Positions 18,827 to 27,186 of a stretch of 64,000 bases of DNA are shown here, piece by piece. This stretch comes from Gammaproteobacteria bacterium (GTDB taxonomy: Bacteria > Pseudomonadota > Gammaproteobacteria > Burkholderiales > Nitrosomonadaceae). Position 1 is the first letter of the stretch; each line of letters opens with the position of its first letter. A model generated the notes under the pieces. That model ran no database searches, was not told the origin of the DNA, and was given only the letters and a program-made list of their open reading frames with translations. The DNA lies in contig CP054179.1 in NCBI GenBank assembly GCA_015709615.1, positions 3,162,001 through 3,226,000 of the forward strand. The letters run 5' to 3'. The position numbers and the translations under genes were made by a program.

Positions 18827-19639
18827 TCAGGATTTACCGTCGGCCGGTTTCTTTTCAGTTTTGGCTATGACACCTTCCGTAGGCGAACTGGGACTGGCGC
18901 TGTAAAGTTTTTTCGCCATGCGGCCGGCCAGATAAGCTTCGCGCCCGGCTTCGACGGCTTTGCGCATGGCCGAGGCCATCAAGACCGGGTTTTGCGCAGC
19001 GGCAATTGCGGTGTTCATCAATACGCCGTCGCAACCCAATTCCATCGCAATGGTCGCATCGGAAGCAGTGCCGACACCGGCATCGACCAGCACCGGGATT
19101 TTTGCGTTATCGATGATGATTTGCAGATTCCACGGATTCAAAATACCCATGCCGGAGCCGATCAACGACGCCAGCGGCATCACGGCTACGCATCCCATCT
19201 CTTCCAATTGCTTAGCCATGATTGGGTCGTCCGATGTGTACACCATCACCTGGAATCCTTCCTTGATCAAGATTTCAGCGGCTTTGAGCGTTTCCACCAC
19301 ATTCGGGTACAGGGTTTTGGGATCGCCCAGCACTTCCAACTTTACCAAACTGTGGCCATCGAGTAATTCGCGCGCCAGACGCAATGTGCGTACCGCGTCG
19401 TCAACCGTGTAACAGCCCGCCGTGTTGGGTAGCAGCGTATATTTCGACGGCGGCAACGCGTCCAGCAGATTCGGTTCGTTGGCGTTTTGCCCGATATTGG
19501 TGCGCCGGATTGCCACCGTAATGATTTCCGCGCCGCTGGCTTCCACCGCTGCGCGGGTTTCGTTGAAATCCTTATATTTACCTGTGCCGACCAGCAAACG
19601 GGACGAATACGTTTTGCCGGCAATGACTAAATTGTCCAT
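18827..19639 (-). CDS. thiG: thiazole synthase
   Basis: A 270-residue TIM-barrel enzyme that builds the thiazole phosphate moiety of thiamine from deoxyxylulose phosphate, dehydroglycine and the ThiS thiocarboxylate. The Schiff-base lysine should be in LVKLEVLGDPKTLYPN; phosphate-binding glycines lie in LVDAGVGTASDA. Pairs with thiS immediately upstream on the same strand (41-bp gap), the usual thiS-thiG order. The C-terminal tail (PSSPTEGVIAKTEKKPADGKS) extends slightly beyond the barrel. Confidence 0.95.
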   Translation of the reverse strand: MDNLVIAGKTYSSRLLVGTGKYKDFNETRAAVEASGAEIITVAIRRTNIGQNANEPNLLDALPPSKYTLLPNTAGCYTVDDAVRTLRLARELLDGHSLVKLEVLGDPKTLYPNVVETLKAAEILIKEGFQVMVYTSDDPIMAKQLEEMGCVAVMPLASLIGSGMGILNPWNLQIIIDNAKIPVLVDAGVGTASDATIAMELGCDGVLMNTAIAAAQNPVLMASAMRKAVEAGREAYLAGRMAKKLYSASPSSPTEGVIAKTEKKPADGKS

Positions 19640-19680
19640 GCGATGATATTTTTTAAAGTGTTTTAAAACGAAATGACCAA

Positions 19681-19884
19681 CTAACCGCCGCCGACGGCGA
19701 CGACGACTTCAAGCTGATCGCCATGCGTCAGCATCTGTTCCGAAAACCGGCTGCGCGGCACGATCTCACCGTTGCATTCGATGGCGATGCGTTTGCCGTG
19801 CAGCGCAAGGTGATCGATCAATTGCGCTACATTAATCGGCGCTTCGAATTGTTGCGGCTGTCCATTAATAGTGAGCTGTATCAT
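19681..19884 (-). CDS. thiS: sulfur carrier protein ThiS
   Basis: A 67-residue beta-grasp (ubiquitin-like) protein ending in the diagnostic Gly-Gly (VVVAVGGG), which is adenylated and converted to a thiocarboxylate to donate sulfur to ThiG. MIQLTINGQP and ALHGKRIAIECNGEIVPRS are typical. Directly upstream of thiG. No TPP riboswitch was recognised upstream. Confidence 0.93.
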   Translation of the reverse strand: MIQLTINGQPQQFEAPINVAQLIDHLALHGKRIAIECNGEIVPRSRFSEQMLTHGDQLEVVVAVGGG

Positions 19885-20103
19885 GGATAATCAAGCGGGG
19901 ATTGATATTTCAGGTTAACCGGATGAACAATCAAAAATCAGGGTGAATTTTATCATGTGGGCAATAAGGCATTGGAGTAATTTATTTGAACCGGTAATGA
20001 TAAAAGTTATATTGCAGCTAAAACCGCAGCTTACCGGCCATCGTTCCGTGAGTTTGAACAAACCTTGTATTTTTATGGGTACTGCCGGAATGATGCATGA
20101 AGT

Positions 20104-20565
20104 CTATTGCTTATCCAATCTGCGATACTGAATCGCTTCCGCAATGTGTTGATTGCTGATTTTCTCAACTCCCGCCAAATCCGCAATGGTTCGCGCCAGT
20201 TTCAGAATACGGTGATACGCACGGGCGGACAGGTTCAAACGGCTGATGGCTTGCGTTAACAGATTTTCGCTGGCGCTATCGAGCGCGCAGTGCTGATCGA
20301 TTTCCTTGACGCTCAGACCGCTATTGGTTTTTCCTTGCCGGTTCAGTTGTAATTGATGCGCTTTTTCAACACGCTGGCGGATGGCGCTGCTTTTCTCACC
20401 GGTAGTCTGTTGTTTCATCAGCTCTTGTTGCGGTACCACAGGAACTTCGATTTGCATGTCGATGCGGTCGAGTAACGGGCCGGAGATTCGTCCGCGGTAG
20501 CGGGCGATTTGGTCGGGGGTGCAGTGGCATTTGCCGGAAGGGTGGCCCAGGTAGCCGCAGGGGCA
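20104..20565 (-). pseudogene. 5'-truncated comM (yifB) fragment, 3' third of the gene
   Basis: The minus strand matches the last 153 codons of the intact comM at 24037-25548 at a constant offset of 3933 bp. By eye, 389 bp (20177-20565) are identical and the terminal 73 bp (20104-20176) differ at about 15 positions. Similarity stops abruptly at 20565 within the segment encoding PCPCGYLGH. The fragment lacks the N-terminal domain and Walker A and has no start of its own. Its position next to thiS suggests that its tail is the original chromosomal 3' end of comM. Confidence 0.92.
20104..20565. repeat. direct repeat, left copy (comM 3' segment)
   Basis: Left copy of a 462-bp direct repeat bounding the 3.5-kb insert. 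The partner is at 24037-24498. The 389 bp nearest the cut end are identical; the 73 bp at the gene's 3' end are diverged. Confidence 0.92.
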
Positions 20566-20581
20566 TAGTTGCGTTGCCTTT

Positions 20582-21037
20582 TTGCAATATGCCCGTATTT
20601 CTCTTAAATCATTAATTTTTAAGTCTTATGATTTTGAGCCTAAAACTCTTGGTGAGCATGTATTAAAGCGCAGGCTTTTTCTCAAGCTATCCCAACCTCA
20701 ATTAGCCAAGTTATTAGGAGTTGCTGCCGAAACAGTTCTGAACTGGGAATTAAATTACAGGAAACCGAGTATTAACCACATTGGAAAATTAATTCAGTTT
20801 CTTGGTTATGATCCGGAGTTACCAAACCCAAGTTCGATTGCTGAGTTATTGCTGGCCAAGCGGAGAGAATTAGGTTGGGCACAGAAAGTCGCTGCCAAGA
20901 ATCTTGGTGTTGATCCTTGTACTTGGTCGAGTTGGGAGTGTGGTGGGATAATTATGATGAATGAGCATCGGCGAGCTGTTGCTTTGTTTCTTGGTATAAA
21001 TCAAAATATTATTGACGAAAGAAAAGGAGTGGAATAA
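20582..21037 (+). CDS. XRE-type DNA-binding protein with two helix-turn-helix units
   Basis: A 151-residue protein with two related HTH segments: LSQPQLAKLLGVAAETVLNWE (about residues 36-56) and GWAQKVAAKNLGVDPCTWSSWE (about 99-120), each followed by a short linker. Single-domain relatives are phage- or mobile-element-type repressors. The N-terminal stretch before TLGEHVLKRR may be a junction-derived extension, since the reading frame opens only 17 bp inside the insert. It is a candidate regulator of the genes downstream; that is inference from position. Confidence 0.7.
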   Translation: MQYARISLKSLIFKSYDFEPKTLGEHVLKRRLFLKLSQPQLAKLLGVAAETVLNWELNYRKPSINHIGKLIQFLGYDPELPNPSSIAELLLAKRRELGWAQKVAAKNLGVDPCTWSSWECGGIIMMNEHRRAVALFLGINQNIIDERKGVE

Positions 21038-21337
21038 GAAACATGGCAAGTAAATCAGATTAATGTTAATTGCTTACATTTGCGATTTTTGATTTTTTGA
21101 CTGAAGTGATCCGCTTCTTGGGCAACTTTTACCTAAATTTGTATTTTAAGGGAGTGCATTATTAAAAATTAAGCAAGTGTTTGACATGAAGAACGGTTTT
21201 AAGTAGGTTTCTATAGTAGAAACAGGAAATTTATTTTTTCATATTTAATTTAGTATTTTGATTTCAATAGCTACTTATTAATTGGTGTTTTTTACCATTT
21301 ATGTAGTGGTATACAGCTACTTTGTAAGTGAGAGGTC
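21038..21337. other. AT-rich intergenic region in the insert
   Basis: Exactly 300 bp with no credible gene. A TTGACA hexamer occurs at 21181-21186 but no well-spaced -10 follows. GAGAGGT just before 21338 is a plausible ribosome-binding site for the next gene. The base composition is markedly more AT-rich than the chromosome around it. Confidence 0.5.
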
Positions 21338-23116
21338 ATGGATAAAGATGGATTAGATAGAAGAATGCTGTTGGGTGCTGGATTAATGGGATTTGCTGGC
21401 TCAGTTCTTGCTGAAAATGGAAACACTCCAGAACAACAATCACTAGCAGAAGTCGAATCGCTCAAGAAATCCGATCAGGGTAATACTGAAATTTTAAAAA
21501 AGGCTCAACAGATAACTGGAGAGCTCAAGGAGCGCTTATCCAATCAGGAAACTAGCTTCGCCAAGGTGTTTTCTCAAGATCCAATTCCTAAAATAACATT
21601 TAAGCGAGCCAATACGGAAAAAAGTTCATGGGATCGAATAGTTAAATCTCTGGATACAACGTTTAAACTAACCAAGGATGGATCCACATCAGCGACTCTT
21701 ACCGATCAAATACGTAGAATTGAATATGGATTCATTTTTAAATCTGATCAAGCGGATACAGATTTTAGTTGGCAACATGTTGAACCACTACTTGATCAAG
21801 CCGCAGATCTTCTGGATCGAGCACTGCGTGAAAGATCAAACTGGGATGACTTAGCGCAGAAATGGTTTGCTACGATGTTAGAAATACATGAGTACGCTGA
21901 GCTCGACAAGATTCACGTAGAAGAAGAAGAGGCCGGCATCTACGAAGTACCTCTACAGGAAAGCACAGCGGATTACAGGTCTAATTATGTCACCCACCTC
22001 TTTAACTCGCTTAGTTCGAATGTGATAGAAGGCATAATTGATGTCAATTTTGGTTCCAAAGAGCTTACTGAAGTTCTAAATGCAAATAGAAAGGGAGCAT
22101 GGCTAGCAGGTTTAGTTCCATACACTTGGAAAGACCAGCACTTTAATGGCTATTCAGTTCACACATATGGAAAAGTGACAGCTACAGTTGCTCAGCATGC
22201 AGCCGATGCAGCAGAGACTCAATCCGATCATGAGTTTTCTACGCAAGGATCCTTTGCATCTAGTCAACTATTTTCCTTTAATGCTTCCATGTACAGTGCT
22301 GCTGAGCGTATGAATGGTGCAAATGCCAAAAAAGAGTGGGATCAGCGGAACTCAGTTTTTTTGAGGAGAAGAACACTAGTTGCAAGAAAAATACAAGATA
22401 TTAAAGCTCGCGCAGCAACTGATCCAGATGGTATTCTGAACGCGGGAAAACGTTTGGAACAAATCAAAGCGAGATTCCAATTGGATTTTCGCGATGCATT
22501 GGCTAGACTTTTAGTGATCCAAAGAGGCCTTAGCGATATTTATGGTTATGATATTCCTTTACCACAACAATCAGAAGATCTTGATTATTACGATCGTTGC
22601 CTGCTTTGGACAAGACAAACAATGCAATGGCTAATTCGCTTTTCTCGGCAGGAACAGTGTTTTGTTTTACCGATATCTATACGAGGTCTAATTGGCGATG
22701 ATGCATGGTTAGATGGACGAAGTAGGGGTGTTTGGAATGTTGATGTTACCAAAAACTTTTTTTTGAATATGGCGCATGTGCGTGTAAGAGGATTGAGTGC
22801 ATTTGTAAATATAAATCGGAGATTCGATACGTTATGGAGGATATCGGTTAAACCGCCAATGCAAGCCACTATCCAGCATATGTCTGGCAAAATTGTTACA
22901 GTGGATCAATCAAAAGTTCCACCATCGCAACTGGCGCGTGTTGGTCGGAGAGATGCCATTCGTGAACCAGATGTTGTTGGTGTTGCATCGTTGCATAATG
23001 TAAGTCCTATTGGCATATGGACAATACGTGCTCTAGGTGGTATGCCTCTAGAATCGGATGTACAGCCGTTGGAGGATCTTTCGCTGGATTTACTTTTATC
23101 ATTTCGTGCAGTCTGA
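21338..23116 (+). CDS. uncharacterised exported protein with Tat-like signal
   Basis: A 592-residue protein of no family I recognise. The N-terminus LDRRMLLGAGLMGFAGSVLA looks like a twin-arginine signal (Arg8-Arg9, short hydrophobic core), so folded export is likely. The rest is mostly polar and helical with long Ala/Gln/Arg-rich stretches (about 265-400), then a C-terminal part (about 440-592) richer in beta-type, aromatic segments such as GVWNVDVTKNFF and HVRVRGLSAFVNI. It is followed after 21 bp by the SAA-like protein, so the two probably form an operon. It could be a partner or carrier for that protein; this is not shown by sequence. Confidence 0.7.
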   Translation: MDKDGLDRRMLLGAGLMGFAGSVLAENGNTPEQQSLAEVESLKKSDQGNTEILKKAQQITGELKERLSNQETSFAKVFSQDPIPKITFKRANTEKSSWDRIVKSLDTTFKLTKDGSTSATLTDQIRRIEYGFIFKSDQADTDFSWQHVEPLLDQAADLLDRALRERSNWDDLAQKWFATMLEIHEYAELDKIHVEEEEAGIYEVPLQESTADYRSNYVTHLFNSLSSNVIEGIIDVNFGSKELTEVLNANRKGAWLAGLVPYTWKDQHFNGYSVHTYGKVTATVAQHAADAAETQSDHEFSTQGSFASSQLFSFNASMYSAAERMNGANAKKEWDQRNSVFLRRRTLVARKIQDIKARAATDPDGILNAGKRLEQIKARFQLDFRDALARLLVIQRGLSDIYGYDIPLPQQSEDLDYYDRCLLWTRQTMQWLIRFSRQEQCFVLPISIRGLIGDDAWLDGRSRGVWNVDVTKNFFLNMAHVRVRGLSAFVNINRRFDTLWRISVKPPMQATIQHMSGKIVTVDQSKVPPSQLARVGRRDAIREPDVVGVASLHNVSPIGIWTIRALGGMPLESDVQPLEDLSLDLLLSFRAV

Positions 23117-23137
23117 GCTAAAGAAAAGGCAAGGATT

Positions 23138-23902
23138 ATGTACCAAAAAGACAGCACACCAGATAAGGCAGATAAACCAAATAAGGCAGATAAACCAGAT
23201 AAGGCAGATAAACCAGATAAATCCACTCGAAAGTCAGATCTGCCAAGTCATTTATTAAATAACTCAAATAAAGACCGAATAAATCGAGCCACTAATACAC
23301 AATCGGAAACTACAAGACTTGAAAATGCTAGTGGAAATGCCACAAAAAAAGGATACTCTGATCTTATCCAAGATAAATCTCAAGATCTTACTCTTTCGAT
23401 ATTTAAAAATTTGATGCAACCCAACCAATATGCAGTTGATCCTCCAGTATCAGGATCAAATTCATCCGGTGCAACTGAGCGCTCTACTGACTGGTCTGGT
23501 TTGGATATGGCGAACTCATTAGGTGGCTATGGTACCGCATTGAATGTAGCAGCTGATTTCTACGGAGGTATAGGTGACTTTATTCGCAACTATAATGATA
23601 TGAAAGCTGCCAATACAAAAGGGGCAGATAGATATTTTCATTGTATGGCTAATTGTGAATCAACATCGAGAGGGCCGGGAGGCTTGCTTTCGGCGGAAAT
23701 TATGAACGTGGGCCGTGAAGGGATAGATATAGTGAAAAATGTAGTGGTGAAAGGGCTTACTTGGAATGCATCATTTGAAGACTGTGCCGGAGATTGGAGT
23801 GCTGATCATGTTGGCATTAAAGCAAGCCTAGACGGTACTAGATGCTATACTGGTTGTGAGCAATTTCGTCCACGAAGCTTGCCTCGAAGAAAACCTGAAT
23901 AA
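23138..23902 (+). CDS. putative toxin-like protein with RHS-type serum-amyloid-A-like C-terminal domain
   Basis: A 254-residue protein. The N-terminus is lysine/aspartate-rich and repetitive (residues about 8-30, KADKPDK units), followed by a Ser/Asn-rich disordered part to about 120. The C-terminal segment (about 150-250) reads IRNYNDMKAANTKGADRYFH, then CMANCES, a GPGG, and CYTGCEQFRPRSLP, with four conserved-looking cysteines. This pattern resembles the SAA-like domain found at the C-termini of many RHS and other polymorphic-toxin proteins, where it follows the phrase NYxDMRxANTxGADKYFHC. Here it lacks any RHS repeats. No signal peptide and no adjacent immunity gene are evident. Family assignment is from memory of the motif. 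Confidence 0.6.
   Translation: MYQKDSTPDKADKPNKADKPDKADKPDKSTRKSDLPSHLLNNSNKDRINRATNTQSETTRLENASGNATKKGYSDLIQDKSQDLTLSIFKNLMQPNQYAVDPPVSGSNSSGATERSTDWSGLDMANSLGGYGTALNVAADFYGGIGDFIRNYNDMKAANTKGADRYFHCMANCESTSRGPGGLLSAEIMNVGREGIDIVKNVVVKGLTWNASFEDCAGDWSADHVGIKASLDGTRCYTGCEQFRPRSLPRRKPE
23163..23216. repeat. three tandem 18-bp repeats in the toxin-like gene
   Basis: The unit ATAAGGCAGATAAACCAG occurs three times in tandem (one base changed in the first copy), encoding Lys-Ala-Asp-Lys-Pro-Asp/Asn units near the N-terminus. The length can be expected to vary by slippage without frame shift. Confidence 0.9.
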
Positions 23903-24036
23903 TTTGTAGTAATTCAGATCCGATCTGACAGTTACACGATTTGACGATGCAAAAGCTGGTGTCAGGTCCAGAATGAAGAATCAAGACCAATATCATGTTC
24001 TCTAATTTGGTTTTAAAAGATGATGCAAAATGAAAC

Positions 24037-24498
24037 CTATTGTTTATCCAACCTACGATACTGAATCGCTTCCGCAATATGCTGATTATTGATTTTCTTG
24101 GTACCTGATAAATCCGCAATGGTTCGCGCCAGTTTCAGAATACGGTGATACGCACGGGCGGACAGGTTCAAACGGCTGATGGCTTGCGTTAACAGATTTT
24201 CGCTGGCGCTATCGAGCGCGCAGTGCTGATCGATTTCCTTGACGCTCAGACCGCTATTGGTTTTTCCTTGCCGGTTCAGTTGTAATTGATGCGCTTTTTC
24301 AACACGCTGGCGGATGGCGCTGCTTTTCTCACCGGTAGTCTGTTGTTTCATCAGCTCTTGTTGCGGTACCACAGGAACTTCGATTTGCATGTCGATGCGG
24401 TCGAGTAACGGGCCGGAGATTCGTCCGCGGTAGCGGGCGATTTGGTCGGGGGTGCAGTGGCATTTGCCGGAAGGGTGGCCCAGGTAGCCGCAGGGGCA
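24037..24498. repeat. direct repeat, right copy (comM 3' segment)
   Basis: Right copy of the 462-bp direct repeat, forming the 3' end of the intact comM. Identical to 20177-20565 over 24110-24498 by eye. The 73 bp nearest the insert are the diverged part. Confidence 0.92.
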
Positions 24499-25548
24499 GG
24501 GGTTCATCGCGGCGATTAATTGGAAGCGTGCCGGAAATTCGGCTTGGCGGGCGGCGCGGGAGATGGTGATTTTGCCGGATTCGAGCGGTTCGCGCAGAAC
24601 TTCCAGTACCTTACGGTCGAATTCTGCGAGCTCGTCGAGAAACAGCACGCCGTGCAGCGCCAGCGAAATTTCACCGGGCCGCGGCTGGCTGCCGCCGCCG
24701 ACCAAAGCGATACCGGAAGCAGTGTGATGCGGGGAACGGAACGGCCGCCGTTTCCAGTTTTCGATATTGAAATTACCGTAGCCGAGCGATTGAATCGCGG
24801 CGGATTGCAGGGCTTCTTGCTCGGTCATAGGCGGCAGAATGCCGGGAAAACGCGCCGCCAGCATCGATTTTCCGGTGCCCGGCGGGCCGATCATCAACAG
24901 GCTGTGTCCGCCGGCGGCGGCAATTTCCAGCGTGCGTTTGACATGCGTTTGTCCTTTGACTTCATCCAGATCGGGATAGGCAGAATCCTGTGTGCCACTG
25001 CCACTCTCCGGAGGATTGCGGTAAACCGGCAAGGGTTCGTGCCCGCTCAAGTGCGCGCAGACTTGCAGCAGCGACTTGGCGGCATAAATCGTGGCTTTGT
25101 CGACCAGCGCGGCTTCGGCGGCGTTTTGTTGCGGCAGTACGAAACTGCGGCCGGATTGCGAGGCGTTGTAGGTCATCGCCAGCGCGCCGTGGATGGGGCG
25201 CAGTTCGCCGGTCAGCGCGAGTTCTCCGGCCCATTCGTACTGATCCAGCTGGCCGCCGGGGATTTGCCCAGTGGCGGCGAGTATTCCCAGCGCGATCGGT
25301 AAATCAAAACGCCCGCTTTCTTTCGGCAAGTCAGCGGGCGCCAGATTCACCGTGATGCGTTGCGCGGGCATTTTGAATTGCGCATTTTGCAACGCCGCCC
25401 GGACACGGTCTTTGCTTTCCTTGACTTCGGTATCGGGAAGACCGACGATGGTGAAACTGGGCAAGCCGTTGGCGATGTGTGTTTCCACCGTCACCAACGG
25501 TGCTTGGACGCCGGAGACTGCCCGGCTATACAGAACGGCGAGAGACAT
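24037..25548 (-). CDS. comM: YifB/ComM-type AAA+ ATPase (Mg-chelatase-like), full length
   Basis: A 503-residue protein. An N-terminal Lon/S5-like domain (about 1-165) precedes the AAA+ core with Walker A GPPGTGKSM near 221-229, Walker B LFLDELAEF and the Cys-rich NPCPCGYLGHPSGKCHC. ComM promotes branch migration during natural transformation in Vibrio and Acinetobacter. The last 73 bp differ from the displaced copy at 20104-20176 (tail ISDL-type SGTKKINNQH here versus AGVEKISNQH there), so this gene appears to be a mosaic whose 3' end came with the insert. It follows ubiK on the same strand by 84 bp. Confidence 0.93.
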   Translation of the reverse strand: MSLAVLYSRAVSGVQAPLVTVETHIANGLPSFTIVGLPDTEVKESKDRVRAALQNAQFKMPAQRITVNLAPADLPKESGRFDLPIALGILAATGQIPGGQLDQYEWAGELALTGELRPIHGALAMTYNASQSGRSFVLPQQNAAEAALVDKATIYAAKSLLQVCAHLSGHEPLPVYRNPPESGSGTQDSAYPDLDEVKGQTHVKRTLEIAAAGGHSLLMIGPPGTGKSMLAARFPGILPPMTEQEALQSAAIQSLGYGNFNIENWKRRPFRSPHHTASGIALVGGGSQPRPGEISLALHGVLFLDELAEFDRKVLEVLREPLESGKITISRAARQAEFPARFQLIAAMNPCPCGYLGHPSGKCHCTPDQIARYRGRISGPLLDRIDMQIEVPVVPQQELMKQQTTGEKSSAIRQRVEKAHQLQLNRQGKTNSGLSVKEIDQHCALDSASENLLTQAISRLNLSARAYHRILKLARTIADLSGTKKINNQHIAEAIQYRRLDKQ

Positions 25549-25632
25549 TTAATAAACGCAATCCTGAGTCTAGCCAGGCGCGGAAGGGGAAAAGCTCAAG
25601 GATAGCAAGCCGCAAGCAAAGATTGTTTCGGC

Positions 25633-25929
25633 TTAACCTTCCGTTTGTACGCGATCCGATGTTTCATTATTTTCTGTTGAACTCAGTGTGGATTGGTTTA
25701 AGCGTGCTTCCAATTCGGCAACCCGGGCTTCGAGCAGGATCAATTTTTCCCGGGTGCGCTGCAGAACTTCCTGTTGCACGTCAAATTCGTCGCGCGTGAC
25801 GAGATCAAGCCGGGTAAATGCGCCCGACAGCAACACCCGGATATTTTTTTCTATATCCTTGGCTGGGCTGTGGTGCAGAATTTCGCTGACTTTGGCATTG
25901 ATTTCGTCGATTACATTTTTGTTAAGCAT
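25633..25929 (-). CDS. ubiK: ubiquinone biosynthesis accessory factor UbiK
   Basis: A 98-residue BMFP/YqiC-type protein. The N-terminal amphipathic part (MLNKNVIDEINAKVSEILH) is thought to contact membranes; the C-terminal half (about 50-80, LILLEARVAELEARL) is a coiled coil that trimerises. UbiK with UbiJ supports the Ubi complex in aerobic ubiquinone synthesis. It lies upstream of comM on the same strand and diverges from amgK. Confidence 0.88.
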   Translation of the reverse strand: MLNKNVIDEINAKVSEILHHSPAKDIEKNIRVLLSGAFTRLDLVTRDEFDVQQEVLQRTREKLILLEARVAELEARLNQSTLSSTENNETSDRVQTEG

Positions 25930-26159
25930 TGATGTTCTCCTTGTTGATGACTCACCAGTTGATCAGCTGATTGGAATGGCTACGTGATAAAATCCGAAAC
26001 AATTTTATTTTACGAAAACGGATTATCCACTGTTATTGCGAACGGTTCCAGTGTTAAGGATCCGCCTTTATTCTGCCATGCTGCAGATAACCGGTGAATA
26101 GAGGCATGCCCTTAAAATCATGAACTGTTTCAATAACGGTTAATAATCCGGATATATGA

Positions 26160-27167
26160 ATGGAACGCAAACAATTACTTGAGCAGTGGCTGAAAGATCA
26201 ATTTCCCGCGCGGCCGTTTACATTGCAGCCTGCATCGGCGGACGCCAGTTTCCGGCGTTATTTCCGTGCCATCTTTGACGACCGGACCGTTATCGTCATG
26301 GATGCGCCACCGCAACACGAGGATTGCGCGCCATTTTTGCGGGTCGCGGAGATACTCGCGGCAACCGGTGTGCATGTGCCGGAAATACTGGCGCAAAACC
26401 GGGAGCTGGGTTTTTTGCTGCTATCCGATCTGGGCAGTACAACGTTTCTGCAAGCATTGAATGACCGGATCGAGAGCGCGCATCAACTGTACGGCGAGGC
26501 CACCGATGCGCTAGTCAAAATGCAATTGTCGCATCAAGCGGACAGCTTGCCGGTTTATGATGAGGCTTTGCTGCAAAAAGAACTCGATTTGTTTCCCGAT
26601 TGGTACATCGCGAAACATTTGCAGACTGATTTGACGGAAAAACAACAGGCTGCCTTGCGCACGGTTTTCTCCCGGATTGTGCAAAACAATCTGGCGCAAC
26701 CCAGAGTACTGGTGCATCGCGATTATCATTCGCGCAATCTGATGGTGACTTCCCCCAATCCGGGCATCATTGATTTTCAGGATGCCGTGCATGGCCCGAT
26801 TACGTACGATCTGGTGTCGCTGTTGAAGGATGCGTATATTCACTGGGACGAGGAGCGTATTCTCGATTGGGCCATCCGTTATTGGGAGAAAGCGCGCAAG
26901 GCGCGGTTGCCGGTTAGCGCCGATTTTGCGGATTTTTACCGGGATTTCGAATGGATGGGGGTGCAGCGTCACCTCAAGGTGCTGGGAATTTTTGCCCGGC
27001 TCAATTACCGCGACGGCAAGGCGGCGTATTTGAACGACATACCGCTGGTGATGCACTATTTACGCAAAGCGTGCGAGCGCTACCGCGAGCTTGATCCGTT
27101 GCTGAATTTGCTGGATGAATTGCATCCGGCCGAATCATCCGGTCAGAAAGTTGGCTATACCTTCTGA
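26160..27167 (+). CDS. amgK: N-acetylmuramate/N-acetylglucosamine anomeric kinase (AmgK)
   Basis: A 335-residue aminoglycoside-phosphotransferase-fold kinase. Catalytic motif LVHRDYHSRNLMV and metal motif GIIDFQDAVHGP are intact. Its immediate neighbour is a MurU-type nucleotidyltransferase, which together define the AmgK-MurU peptidoglycan-recycling shortcut: AmgK phosphorylates the anomeric carbon of MurNAc or GlcNAc and MurU makes UDP-MurNAc. In Pseudomonas and relatives this route bypasses MurA and gives intrinsic fosfomycin tolerance. Function here is inferred from the pair. Confidence 0.88.
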   Translation: MERKQLLEQWLKDQFPARPFTLQPASADASFRRYFRAIFDDRTVIVMDAPPQHEDCAPFLRVAEILAATGVHVPEILAQNRELGFLLLSDLGSTTFLQALNDRIESAHQLYGEATDALVKMQLSHQADSLPVYDEALLQKELDLFPDWYIAKHLQTDLTEKQQAALRTVFSRIVQNNLAQPRVLVHRDYHSRNLMVTSPNPGIIDFQDAVHGPITYDLVSLLKDAYIHWDEERILDWAIRYWEKARKARLPVSADFADFYRDFEWMGVQRHLKVLGIFARLNYRDGKAAYLNDIPLVMHYLRKACERYRELDPLLNLLDELHPAESSGQKVGYTF

Positions 27168-27186
27168 GCGCATCCCCTATAAAGCG

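Larger units (their letters stand above)
20566..24036. mobile_element. AT-rich genomic insert between comM direct repeats
   Basis: About 3.5 kb of visibly AT-richer DNA lies between the truncated and full comM copies. It carries three plus-strand genes, opposite to comM: a double-HTH regulator, a Tat-signalled unknown protein and an SAA-like toxin-type protein. No integrase, transposase, resolvase or terminal inverted repeats were seen. The geometry (cut copy next to the old neighbour thiS, full copy on the other side) fits a single-crossover integration of a circle carrying a comM fragment. Confidence 0.7.

Noticed and set aside
19885..20103. TPP riboswitch before thiS
   Set aside because: Neither the CUGAGA-type loop nor the ACCUGAUCU-type segment was found on the minus strand.
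21181..21210. Sigma-70 promoter before the Tat-signalled gene
   Set aside because: TTGACA is present but the nearest TATAGT is 25 bp away, too far for a standard promoter.
20566..24036. Site-specific integrative element with its own integrase
   Set aside because: None of the three genes in the insert resembles an integrase or transposase, and the flanking repeat is far longer than an att core.
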